In this document: positions 17,301 through 25,765 of the stretch, piece after piece | Numbering within the stretch: position 1 is the first letter of the stretch | Layout of the letters: each line of letters begins with the position of its first letter | Assembly (NCBI GenBank): GCA_964519885.1 | Contig: CAZFLX010000010.1 | Span: 1-64,000, forward strand | Length of the DNA stretch: 64,000 nt | Source: GCA-002282575 sp964519885 | GTDB taxonomy: Bacteria > Pseudomonadota > Gammaproteobacteria > Thiomicrospirales > Thiomicrospiraceae | Direction of reading: 5' to 3' | Position numbers and translations under genes: made by a program | Notes under the pieces: generated by a model | Databases searched by the model: none | Told to the model about the DNA's origin: nothing | What the model saw: only the letters and a program-made list of their open reading frames with translations

Positions 17301-19568
17301 ATGTCTAACGTGACGAATAAAGAATACACATTGCCAGATAATACGGTGATTTTGTCCACCGCCGATTTACAAGGTAATATCGTCACCTACAATCAGGGCT
17401 TTAAAGATGCTTCGGGTTATAGCGATGTAGAATTACAGGGGCGTCCTCACAGCATCTTGCGTCATCCCGATATGCCCAAAGAAGCCTTTCAAGACTTTTG
17501 GGATACCATTCAAGCCGGGCGTCCTTGGGTAGGCTTGGTGAAAAATAAACGCAAAAATGGCGATCATTATTGGGTGATTGCCAATGCTTCTCCGATTACC
17601 GAACAAGGTCGTATTACGGGTTATGTATCGGTACGTTATCCTGCTAGTAAACAGCAAATACAAGAAGCCGAAAGTCTGTATGCTGCGGTCAAAGCAGGCA
17701 CTAAGCCATTTCCTCGTACACAGATTCAAGACACCCGTTTGCGCAATCAGATAATGGGTATTGTTGCAGTGCTTGCCACGCTGTTGCCTTTTGTCGTTTT
17801 CTTTGCGGGTATTGAAGTTTCAGTTGCGTTAGAAGCCGTGATGATGTTGTTTGGGGTGTCGGCTGTGGGTTATTTAGCTTACAGTAATTACCGCACCACC
17901 GATGTGCCACAGCATTTGCGCAGTGCAGTCGAAGCCTTGGCGAATGGTGAATATAAACAACCGATTAACGACCGCAGTTATTGGGGTTTTGCGCTGAATC
18001 AAATCCGTACCCGTGTTGGTGAAGCTGCAGCGAATAATTACGACGCCGAACAAGCCAATGCGATTATGCTCACGGCGATGGATACTGCCACCACCAACTT
18101 AATGGTGGCGGATCGTAATTTTAATATCACCAAAATTAACCGCAGTTTGCGTCAAATGTTCACCGATTTAGAGCCAAAACTGCGCACCGAGTTGCCGCAG
18201 TTTAGTGTCGCTAAGGTAGTGGGTTCAAATATGGATATTTTTCATAAAAACCCAGCTCATCAACGTCAAATGATGGAAAAAATTACTGAACAATATACCG
18301 CGCAAATTAAAATTGCCGATGTGTATTTGTCGTTAACGGTACAACCCATCAAGGTCAATCAAACCATTGTCGGCTATGCCATTGAATGGGTTGACAGAAC
18401 GGTAGAAGAAACCGTCGTTGCCGAACTTTCTAGTGTGTTTGAAGGTATGAAGCTGGGTAACTTCAATGGGCGGATTACCTCGCCAGCAACGGGTACTTAC
18501 GATCGCATTAAACAAAATGTCAACGAGTCGATGGCGGTGATTCAACATGCGCTCGATTCTATTAATGGCGTGATTGAGTCTCAAGCAACAGGCGATTTCA
18601 CCAAAGCCTTGCCTTCGGGTACCTTCAAAGGTCAAATGCACGCTTTGAAAAATGCCATTAACTTCTCGGCAGAAAAAGTGAAGCAAGCCATTGCGCAAGC
18701 AGTAACCTCTTCGGCGATTGTGCAAGAACAGGCTAATAATGTTGCCGATGGTGCCCACAGCCTGTCGAGTCGGGTGCAAGAGCAAGCCAGTGCCTTGCAG
18801 CAAACCAGTATGACCATGCAAGAAATGAAGTCAACGGTGCAAGCCAATACCGACCGTGCTGGTAAGGTAGCGCAGTTGTCGGATCAAATGAAGGAACAAG
18901 CGGGATCGGGTATGCAGGTGATGCAACAAACCATTGCCGCTATGCAGTCGATTCAAGAGGCTAATAACCGCATTGTCGATATTGTTGCCATGATTGACAG
19001 CATAGCCTTCCAAACTAACCTGTTGGCATTAAATGCCGCTGTTGAAGCGGCGAGAGCCGGCGAACATGGTCGAGGTTTCGCCGTAGTTGCCTCGGAAGTT
19101 CGCGCCTTGGCGGGCAAGTCTGCTGATGCGGCGCAAGACATTAAGAGTTTAATCGGTGACAGCGTACAACGCATTAGTGCCGGTACACGATTGGCAGATA
19201 AATCGGGCGAGATGCTCAGCCAAATTACCACCTCGATTGAATCGGTTGCGGCCATGATGGATGAAATGGCGCGTTCGACCAGTGAGCAGAGCGTTGCCAT
19301 TGGTCAAGTTTACCAAGCCATTGATGACATTGATCGGGTGACGCAAGAAAATGCGGCCTTGGTCGAAGAAACCACCGCAGCGGTGGCGCAACTCAGCCAA
19401 GAAGCTGATGCGCTGATGGAAAATGTGCGTTTCTTTAATGTGGGTCAGACCTTTGCGCAGCCAAAACGCCTAGCGCCCAGCCAAGCACCGGCTAAGTTGG
19501 CCTTGCCTAGTCAGGCTAAGTCGGCCAAGGTATCGAATCATTCAGCAACCGATTGGCAAGAGTTTTAA
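17301..19568 (+). CDS. PAS-containing methyl-accepting chemotaxis protein (Aer-like)
   Basis: This 755-residue receptor begins with an Aer-type PAS domain (about 10-120: VTYNQGFKDASGYSDVEL, then LRHPDMPKEAF). Two close membrane spans (about 150-195) form a hairpin, as in Aer, so sensing is cytoplasmic. A second PAS-like domain (about 250-370) precedes the signalling domain with the conserved tip (QTNLLALNAAVEAARAGEHG). Aer homologues bind FAD and sense redox or energy state; FAD binding here is inferred from similarity. AAAGGAG precedes the ATG. Its TAA overlaps the ATG of the following receiver gene by 1 nt. Confidence 0.93.
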   Translation: MSNVTNKEYTLPDNTVILSTADLQGNIVTYNQGFKDASGYSDVELQGRPHSILRHPDMPKEAFQDFWDTIQAGRPWVGLVKNKRKNGDHYWVIANASPITEQGRITGYVSVRYPASKQQIQEAESLYAAVKAGTKPFPRTQIQDTRLRNQIMGIVAVLATLLPFVVFFAGIEVSVALEAVMMLFGVSAVGYLAYSNYRTTDVPQHLRSAVEALANGEYKQPINDRSYWGFALNQIRTRVGEAAANNYDAEQANAIMLTAMDTATTNLMVADRNFNITKINRSLRQMFTDLEPKLRTELPQFSVAKVVGSNMDIFHKNPAHQRQMMEKITEQYTAQIKIADVYLSLTVQPIKVNQTIVGYAIEWVDRTVEETVVAELSSVFEGMKLGNFNGRITSPATGTYDRIKQNVNESMAVIQHALDSINGVIESQATGDFTKALPSGTFKGQMHALKNAINFSAEKVKQAIAQAVTSSAIVQEQANNVADGAHSLSSRVQEQASALQQTSMTMQEMKSTVQANTDRAGKVAQLSDQMKEQAGSGMQVMQQTIAAMQSIQEANNRIVDIVAMIDSIAFQTNLLALNAAVEAARAGEHGRGFAVVASEVRALAGKSADAAQDIKSLIGDSVQRISAGTRLADKSGEMLSQITTSIESVAAMMDEMARSTSEQSVAIGQVYQAIDDIDRVTQENAALVEETTAAVAQLSQEADALMENVRFFNVGQTFAQPKRLAPSQAPAKLALPSQAKSAKVSNHSATDWQEF

Positions 19569-19924
19569 TGAGTCCGCGTATTTTATTGGTTGAGGATCAG
19601 TTTCTCATGCAACAGGTTGAGTTGGGATTGCTAGCCAAAGCAGGTTATACCGCCGAGGTGGCATCTAGTGGCGAAGAAGCGGTAGCAAAAGCCTCGAATA
19701 GTCGTTACGACTTGATTTTTATGGATGTGTGTCTACCCGACATTGAGGGTACCGAAGTGACGCAAAAATTGCGCGCTAAGGGCATTCACACACCCATTAT
19801 TGCTATGACGGGTAATGATGATGAGCAAACGCGTCAAGCATGTCGGCAAGCTGGTATGAATGGTTTTTTACCAAAACCAATGGACTCTGATCAATTTCGC
19901 GAGGCGATTAAACGATTCACTTAA
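19568..19924 (+). CDS. CheY-like single-domain response regulator
   Basis: This 118-residue protein is a bare receiver domain: acidic pocket in LLVEDQF, phosphoacceptor Asp in LIFMDVCLPDIEG, conserved Thr in IIAMTGN and Lys in FLPKPMDS. There is no output domain. The real start is the ATG at 19568 (MSPRILLVED), overlapping the chemoreceptor stop; a TTG further upstream would lie inside that gene. The FMDVCLPDIEG-type sequence resembles receivers of hybrid-kinase phosphorelays more than flagellar CheY, so it may take phosphate from the Hpt of the hybrid kinase at 14.8 kb. That link is inference. Confidence 0.9.
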   Translation: MSPRILLVEDQFLMQQVELGLLAKAGYTAEVASSGEEAVAKASNSRYDLIFMDVCLPDIEGTEVTQKLRAKGIHTPIIAMTGNDDEQTRQACRQAGMNGFLPKPMDSDQFREAIKRFT

Positions 19925-19991
19925 TTCAGCTTGTGATTATGGTTGGAGTGTCATAGTATTGTCCTATACAGATTAATTTGGAAGAATTGTT

Positions 19992-21308
19992 ATGATTCAT
20001 GACCACTTGTTGGCTTCAATAGACGCTGAACCAAGCATCAAACAACTGTTTGTGGGTATTGGAGCTTCTGCAGGTGGGCTAGAAGCTTTGCGTAGTTTGG
20101 TGGCGGCCCTGCCCACCGACAGCAACATGAGTTACATCATTGCTCAGCACATGGACCCTAAACATCCTAGCTTGTTGCGCGAATTGATTGCCAGATCGAC
20201 ATCCTTAACCGTTGCAGATGTCACCAATGGCTTGATTCCCCAAGTCAACACCATCTACATCACACCACCGGGTCACAATGTGGTGATGCGGAACAAAACC
20301 CTGTATTTAGAGCCTGTTTCTCACATTGGTCCCAAGCCCTCGGTAGATTTGTTTTTTACCTCCATGGCTGAGTCGGTCGGCGAAGAGGCGATAGGCATCA
20401 TTTTATCGGGAACCGGTTCGGATGGAGCGCACGGTGTGCGTGCCATTAAAGCGGCGGGTGGTATTACCATCGCTCAAGACGAGCAATCGGCGAAATACAA
20501 TGGTATGCCACGTTCAGCGATAGATACGGGCTTGGTAGACTTGGTGCGTGAGCCAGCACAAATCGCCCAAGAGTTGGCGTCTTTATCCACTAATCCTAAT
20601 TTCCGTCATCGTATGCAAACGGTCGCAGTAGCAAAAAGTGACATGGATCGTATTTTCCAGTTGGTGCTAGAACAAACTGACTGTGATTTTTCCAACTACA
20701 AACCCAACACCTTGCAACGTCGCATCCAACGACGCATGACCGTACATAAGCTAGAACATTTACCCGATTATGTGTCCTTATTAGAACGTTCGCCCAGTGA
20801 AGTGGAATTATTGTTCAAAGATATTCTTATTTCAGTGACGGAGTTTTTCCGCGATGCTGACGCTGATGCTTATGCGTTGTTAGAGCAATATATTACCGAT
20901 ATGGTGAAGCGTAATTTGGATCAAGAACCACTGCGCATTTGGGTGCCAGGTTGCGCCACGGGTGAAGAGGCTTATTCCATCGCTATGGTCGCCGATAAGG
21001 TGTTAAGTAAACTGGGTAATCGTTATGGTTTTCAGGTGTTTGCTACCGATATTGATATGGATGCCTTATCCCACGCGAGACGGGGCATTTACTTGCCCAA
21101 TACCATTCGCCATGTCAGTCAAGATATGTTGGAACATTATTTTGTCGTGCGTGACGATACTTATACAGTCAGCAAGCGCATTCGTGAGCGCGTGGTCTTT
21201 GCCCGACAAGATTTGGTACGCGATCCGCCTTTCTCTAAAATTGATTTAGTTTCTTGCCGTAATGTGCTGATTTACTTTAACCTTTGGGGTGTAATAATTG
21301 GCAATTGA
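19992..21308 (+). pseudogene. Truncated CheB-CheR fusion protein
   Basis: The first about 200 residues are a CheB methylesterase domain: GIGASAGGLEAL with the catalytic Ser, AQHMDP, and GTGSDGAHG with the catalytic Asp. After residue 215 comes a CheR methyltransferase: the N-terminal helical part (TLQRRIQRRM), then VPGCATGEEAYSIAM for SAM binding and FARQDLVRDPP. Family members continue past SCRNVLIYFN into the rest of CheR, then PAS and often kinase domains, reaching about 1000 residues. Here the similarity ends at that Asn (codon at 21279-21281), followed by nine unrelated residues and a stop. The SAM fold is incomplete. The end coincides with the truncated end of the convergent gene. Confidence 0.85.
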
Positions 21309-22131
21309 GCGGTGCTGAAATAAGCGAGTGAAACAGAAAAGGCTCGTCCGTCCACATGGCATCTTGCAGTTGACCAAAATCGGCTATTCGATGCTGAATA
21401 AAGTCATCTAGTGCCTGTAAGGCTTGTTCACGGGTAACAGCATAACTAAATCGATCCAATTTTCCAGGATGCGTATCAAAACGAGCTTCAACCCGTTCAA
21501 TTACCGATTGTGTGATGGCATCAGGCACAAAGGTCTTTGGGGGTGCTATCCAGCCTAGGCCTTGTTTGGGAATGGATTGGCGGTTGTCGCTGTCGTAATT
21601 CCATTGACCGCCTTCAGGTTCATCGCCTTGCATGAGTATGCCCGTTCGCTGGCGCATCCAACGATAGAAAAACTCCATGCGTAGTTGTTTCTTGCCCTTC
21701 ATCCATTGTGCAAATTCAGTCGGGCGGCACAGAAAGTGCGCGTCTTCTGTCCACACTAACCTGAAATTGTGTTGTTGTGCTGCGGCTTCTAACGCCTGAC
21801 TTAAACGCAGGTCACCTGGGCGTTGACACACCACTTGACTGGCAGAATGGCGACTAATAGCTTCAATCAGCGCGCTGGCTAGGCTGGCGTGTGAATGCTG
21901 TTCGAGCGCCCAATAATCCAGGCTCGCTTCACCAAACTGCTGGCGCAACAGATGAGCAAAATGGCGCATGGCACTGAGAAAGTAGACAATGCGTGCTTTG
22001 TGACTCCACACATGGGTCGATTCTTCGCTGGCTTCAATCATCAGTAGCTGATCTTCTGCCGGGTTGAAGTGAGTCAGAGCGGGATTGTCTAAACTGAGTT
22101 GATCGCCCAAAATGAGAATAATTTGGCTCAT
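21277..22131 (-). pseudogene. Truncated cryptochrome/photolyase-related protein
   Basis: This matches the N-terminal part of the deoxyribodipyrimidine photolyase-related family (COG3046, FeS-BCP/PhrB type): LILGDQLS at the start, EDAHFLCRP, RMEFFYRWMRQ, FRYAVT-like FSYAVTREQALQALDDFI, then QDAMWTDEPFLFHSLIS. Full proteins have about 500 residues, with the FAD pocket and the iron-sulfur cysteines in the C-terminal half. Here 284 residues remain and the reading frame ends at LLHPKG, so the catalytic half is missing. The start at 22131 (MSQI) overlaps the upstream DUF2256 stop as ATGA. It is almost certainly non-functional as a photolyase. Confidence 0.85.
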
Positions 22132-22295
22132 GGTGTGACAGCTTTCGATTTTTGTGCGCGGCAACGATCTGAGCAATACTTGACCTCGTTCCAGCATTTT
22201 TCCCATTTTTTTCGCCAACTGAATGGACGCGCACAAACGATGCAAATTTTGCTGTCTAGGTGGCTTTTGTTACCTTTGAACTCAGTTTTAGCCAT
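22128..22295 (-). CDS. DUF2256 family small zinc-ribbon-like protein
   Basis: This 55-residue protein starts MAKTEFKGNKSHL. It has CIVCARPFSWRKKWEK followed by KYCSDRC, giving a Cys-x2-Cys and Cys-x3-Cys arrangement that would bind zinc. This matches the DUF2256 family, found next to photolyase or cryptochrome-like genes in many bacteria, with no defined role. It overlaps the truncated photolyase-related gene by 4 nt (ATGA). It is intact even though its partner gene is broken. It is too short for default gene callers. Confidence 0.88.
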   Translation of the reverse strand: MAKTEFKGNKSHLDSKICIVCARPFSWRKKWEKCWNEVKYCSDRCRAQKSKAVTP

Positions 22296-22383
22296 GATGA
22301 GTGACGCTCTTAAGATAATTACGTCATTACATCATAGTTAGCAGGGTTTTTGAATTGTACAAATATAAGACAAAATTTCTTGC

Positions 22384-22788
22384 TTAGCCTAATGCTTGCT
22401 GGATTTGAGCGATAATGGCTTCAGCTTCACAGGGTGTCCAGTTGTCGGTGGGCGAAAATCCCCATACAGGGCGTGGCCAAGCGGCATCATCAGCACGACG
22501 ACCGACAACATGCCAATGCAGTTGCGACACCACATTACCCAAAGCACCGACATTGATTTTATCCAGTGCAAAACACTGGTTCAATGCCTGAGCACAGAGG
22601 CTACTCTCGCTCATCAGTTGCGCTTGGTATTCAACACTGAGTTGATGCACTTCGGTGAGATTAGCAACGCGAGGCACTAAAATCAGCCAGGGAAAATCAC
22701 GTACATTTTCTAACCTTACTTGGCACAGAGGTAAGTCGGTAATAAAAATACTGTCTTGTTCAAGGCGCGGGTCTAGGATAAAGCTCAT
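22384..22788 (-). CDS. HIT family protein
   Basis: This 134-residue protein belongs to the histidine-triad superfamily of nucleotide hydrolases and transferases. The N-terminal FILDPRLEQDSIFITDLPLC and FPWLILVPR blocks and the motif QLHWHVVGR mark a subfamily with an L-H-x-H-V core rather than the classical H-x-H-x-H. The substrate is unknown. The start at 22788 (MSFILD) is chosen over one 10 codons upstream because the family begins here. It stands alone on the minus strand, diverging from cobS. Confidence 0.88.
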   Translation of the reverse strand: MSFILDPRLEQDSIFITDLPLCQVRLENVRDFPWLILVPRVANLTEVHQLSVEYQAQLMSESSLCAQALNQCFALDKINVGALGNVVSQLHWHVVGRRADDAAWPRPVWGFSPTDNWTPCEAEAIIAQIQQALG

Positions 22789-22854
22789 GCGGATTCTCGT
22801 TTTGGGATGCTTTCTCAATTATAATGAATTTATTTTAACGATGTTGGAATCTGT

Positions 22855-23595
22855 GTGAGATTGCCTGTTGGTTTTATTTTAGCCATGACCTTCCTGACAC
22901 GCTTGCCGATGCCGAAGGTGCTCAACTTTCAACCCAGTGATATGGCGAAAGCAGTAGTGTGGTTTCCGCTCGCTGGTGTGATGGTAGGGGGGCTAGTAGC
23001 TGGTTTCTGGTGGCTGGGAAATTTGGTTCATCCGCTCGTGGCAGGATTACTCGGATTATTGGTCTGGGTGTGGGTGACGGGTGCCTTGCATTTAGATGGT
23101 CTTTCCGATCTCACCGATGCGCTCGGAGCAGCCCATGCTAACGAAGAGCGTTTCCATAAAGTGCTTTCAGACCCGCATGTTGGCAGTTTTGGTGTGGTGG
23201 CATTGGTATTGCAACTGCTCGCTAAGTTCGCTTTATTAACCTGGCTTGCTTATGCTGAAATGCCCGCGTGGTGGCTGGTGTTGATTGCGGCTTGGGCGAG
23301 ATTTGGTGCAGCTTGGTGGTCGTTGAGCCTGCCCAGCATTAAGCCAGGTTTAGGCGAAACCTTTGCCTGGCAAGGCAAGGTGACGCAGTTAGGTTGGGGC
23401 TTTGGCTTGCTGATTGTCGCCACTTTGTTGCTCGCGCCGCCCTTATTGCTGGTCTTTATTCCCATGCTGTTGTGGCATGCTTGGTTGCGTTGGCGATTAG
23501 CTGGTCAAACGGGTGATGCCTTGGGTGCTGGCATTGAATTGAATGAAAGTATGAGTTTATTGCTATGTGTGTTGTTTTTACATGGGTTGAATTAA
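22855..23595 (+). CDS. cobS: Adenosylcobinamide-GDP ribazoletransferase
   Basis: CobS is the membrane enzyme that joins adenosylcobinamide-GDP and alpha-ribazole to finish cobalamin. At 246 residues with about six hydrophobic spans it matches the family. The signature HLDGLSDLTDALGA is followed by VLSDPHVGSFG. Translation probably starts at GTG 22855. No other cobalamin gene and no B12 riboswitch is visible next to it, so it looks like an isolated cob gene; the rest of the pathway or cobinamide salvage would be elsewhere. It is followed after 12 nt by lgt and is probably cotranscribed. Confidence 0.95.
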   Translation: MRLPVGFILAMTFLTRLPMPKVLNFQPSDMAKAVVWFPLAGVMVGGLVAGFWWLGNLVHPLVAGLLGLLVWVWVTGALHLDGLSDLTDALGAAHANEERFHKVLSDPHVGSFGVVALVLQLLAKFALLTWLAYAEMPAWWLVLIAAWARFGAAWWSLSLPSIKPGLGETFAWQGKVTQLGWGFGLLIVATLLLAPPLLLVFIPMLLWHAWLRWRLAGQTGDALGAGIELNESMSLLLCVLFLHGLN

Positions 23596-23607
23596 GGATT
23601 AGCCGTT

Positions 23608-24414
23608 ATGATGACTTATCAAACCATTGACCCCGTCGCCCTCGATTTGGGCTTGGTGCAAGTGCGCTGGTACGGGATGATGTATTTATTGGGATTTTTA
23701 GGCGCTTGGTTTTATGGCGTATCGCGCACCAAAGACGACTGGCGTGGTTGGCACAAAGATCAGGTGAGTGATTTGATTTTTTACGCTGCCTTAGGCGTCA
23801 TTCTTGGCGGGCGCTTGGGCTATATTTTCTTCTACGACTTTGCCCACTATCTCGATCAACCTTTGGATATGCTGAAAATCTGGCAAGGTGGCATGTCTTT
23901 CCACGGTGGCTTGTTGGGGGTAATAACGGCGGTATGGGTTTATGCGCATAAAATTCATAAATCCTTGTTTGAAGTGACAGATTTCATTGCGCCCTTTGTG
24001 CCCATTGGCTTGTTTTTCGGTCGTATCGGTAACTACATTAATAGTGAATTATGGGGCAAGGTTGCACCTGAACATAGTCCTTGGGCGATGTTGGTTTACG
24101 ATCCGCAGCTACAAGCCTTTGTACCAAAATATCCAACCCAATTATTAGAAGCCATATTAGAAGGGCTGGTATTGGGTGTGTTGCTCTGGTGGTATTCACG
24201 TCAACCGCGTGCACGGGGTGCTGTCTCAGGACTCTTCTTACTCGGTTATGGTATTTTCCGTTTCTTCGTCGAATTCTGGCGTATGCCCGATGTTCAGCTG
24301 GGCTATTTGGCGTGGGATTGGCTCACCATGGGTCAGATTCTGTGTTTGCCGATGATTGCAGGTGGACTCTTCTTAATCTTTTTCTGGAGTAAGCGCCATG
24401 CAACAGTATCATGA
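23608..24414 (+). CDS. lgt: Prolipoprotein diacylglyceryl transferase
   Basis: Lgt transfers diacylglycerol from phosphatidylglycerol to the lipobox cysteine of prolipoproteins. It is a 268-residue inner-membrane protein with about seven spans. Family motifs are RWYGMMYL near the N-terminus, GGMSFHGGLLG (with the essential His) and GRIGNYINSELWGK, the Lgt signature. It precedes thyA, as in many gammaproteobacteria, and overlaps it by 17 nt. Confidence 0.97.
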   Translation: MMTYQTIDPVALDLGLVQVRWYGMMYLLGFLGAWFYGVSRTKDDWRGWHKDQVSDLIFYAALGVILGGRLGYIFFYDFAHYLDQPLDMLKIWQGGMSFHGGLLGVITAVWVYAHKIHKSLFEVTDFIAPFVPIGLFFGRIGNYINSELWGKVAPEHSPWAMLVYDPQLQAFVPKYPTQLLEAILEGLVLGVLLWWYSRQPRARGAVSGLFLLGYGIFRFFVEFWRMPDVQLGYLAWDWLTMGQILCLPMIAGGLFLIFFWSKRHATVS

Positions 24415-25231
24415 TTTATTACGCTTAATTTTAGCGCAAGGTTCAGCCAAGGATGATCGTACTGGCACAGGTACGATTGGTGTGTTTGGGCATCAAATGC
24501 GTTTTAATTTACAACAGGGTTTCCCTTTATTAACCACCAAAAAGTTACACTGGAAATCTATTGCCATTGAGTTGCTGTGGTTTTTGCGTGGTGATACCAA
24601 TTTGGCTTATCTTAAAGAAAATGGCGTGCGTATTTGGGATGAATGGGCAACAGAAGAAGGTGAATTAGGCCCACTCTATGGCAAACAATGGACGCGCTGG
24701 GCAACCCCCGATGGTGGTGAAATCAATCAAATCGAGCAAGTGATTGAACAGATCAAAGCCCGCCCCAATAGTCGTAGGTTGATTGTTTCGGCATGGAACC
24801 CTGCAGACTTACCCGACGAAAGCATTTCACCGCAAGCCAATGTGCAACAGGGGCGCATGGCCTTAGCCGCTTGTCATGCCTTGTTTCAATTTCAGGTGAG
24901 TGATGGCAAATTAAATTGCCAACTCTACCAACGTAGTGCTGACGTGTTTTTGGGTGTGCCCTTTAATATTGCCAGCTATGCCTTATTAACGCACATGATC
25001 GCGCAACAATGTGATTTGGAAGTGGGCGATTTTGTCTGGACAGGTGGCGATGTGCATTTATATCGCAATACCATTGAGCAAGCACAACTGCAATTAACGC
25101 GCGAACCCTATGCGTTACCAACCCTCAAAATTTTGCGTAAACCCAACAGTATTTTTGATTACACGTTTGATGATTTTGTTATCGAAAACTACCAAGCGCA
25201 TCCACACATTTCAGCGAAGGTGGCGGTATGA
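24398..25231 (+). CDS. thyA: Thymidylate synthase
   Basis: ThyA methylates dUMP to dTMP with methylene-tetrahydrofolate, producing dihydrofolate. The catalytic Cys is in ALAACHALFQF, and the nucleotide-binding block is QRSADVFLGVPFNIASYALL. The length is 277 residues against 264 in E. coli. The extra residues form an insert before the active site (ADLPDESISPQANVQQGR), which other bacteria also have. It overlaps lgt and is overlapped by folA through ATGA; folA recycles its dihydrofolate product. Confidence 0.97.
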   Translation: MQQYHDLLRLILAQGSAKDDRTGTGTIGVFGHQMRFNLQQGFPLLTTKKLHWKSIAIELLWFLRGDTNLAYLKENGVRIWDEWATEEGELGPLYGKQWTRWATPDGGEINQIEQVIEQIKARPNSRRLIVSAWNPADLPDESISPQANVQQGRMALAACHALFQFQVSDGKLNCQLYQRSADVFLGVPFNIASYALLTHMIAQQCDLEVGDFVWTGGDVHLYRNTIEQAQLQLTREPYALPTLKILRKPNSIFDYTFDDFVIENYQAHPHISAKVAV

Positions 25232-25728
25232 ACATCGCCTTAATCGCCGCCTTAGATGAAAATCGCGCCATAGGTTTTGACAACAAGATGCCGTGGCATT
25301 TACCCGATGATCTCAAGTTTTTCAAGGCTTCTACCCAGGGTGGTGTGGTGGTGATGGGGCGTAAAACCTTTGAATCGCTCGGCTGTCGTCCCTTGCCGAA
25401 TCGTCGCAATATTGTGCTCACCCGTCAAGCCAACTGGATGGCTGAAGGTATCGAAGTGGCTGATGATTGGCAACAGCTTTGTCAAAGCTTAGACAAGCAA
25501 GGCTTAGAAAAAGTGTGGATTATTGGTGGTGGCGAAATTTACGCCACTTGTCTTACGCAGGCGACTGAATTAGTATTGACACAGGTTGCGACCAAACTTC
25601 CCCATGCTGATGCTTGGTTTCCTGAATGGCAAACCGAGGATTGGGTGTTAGTTGATCAACAACTTCACCCAGCCGATGAGCGTCATGCCTTCGCCTTTAG
25701 CTGGCAGAGGTGGCAACGAAAACCCTAA
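25228..25728 (+). CDS. folA: Dihydrofolate reductase
   Basis: FolA reduces dihydrofolate to tetrahydrofolate with NADPH. At 166 residues it matches the chromosomal type. Visible motifs are ALDENRAIGFDNKMPWHLPDDLKFFK (substrate loop, with catalytic Asp in PDDL), VVMGRKTFESLG (NADPH-binding) and WIIGGGEIY. It starts inside the thyA stop, so the lgt-thyA-folA run is one translationally coupled unit. This is the trimethoprim target type, with nothing obviously unusual. Confidence 0.97.
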   Translation: MNIALIAALDENRAIGFDNKMPWHLPDDLKFFKASTQGGVVVMGRKTFESLGCRPLPNRRNIVLTRQANWMAEGIEVADDWQQLCQSLDKQGLEKVWIIGGGEIYATCLTQATELVLTQVATKLPHADAWFPEWQTEDWVLVDQQLHPADERHAFAFSWQRWQRKP

Positions 25729-25765
25729 AAATACCACCATAAAAAAGATAAGATTAGGATAGCTC

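Noticed and set aside
22800..22860. Cobalamin riboswitch before cobS
   Set aside because: There are fewer than 70 nt between the HIT gene and cobS, far too little for a B12 aptamer, and no B12-box sequence.
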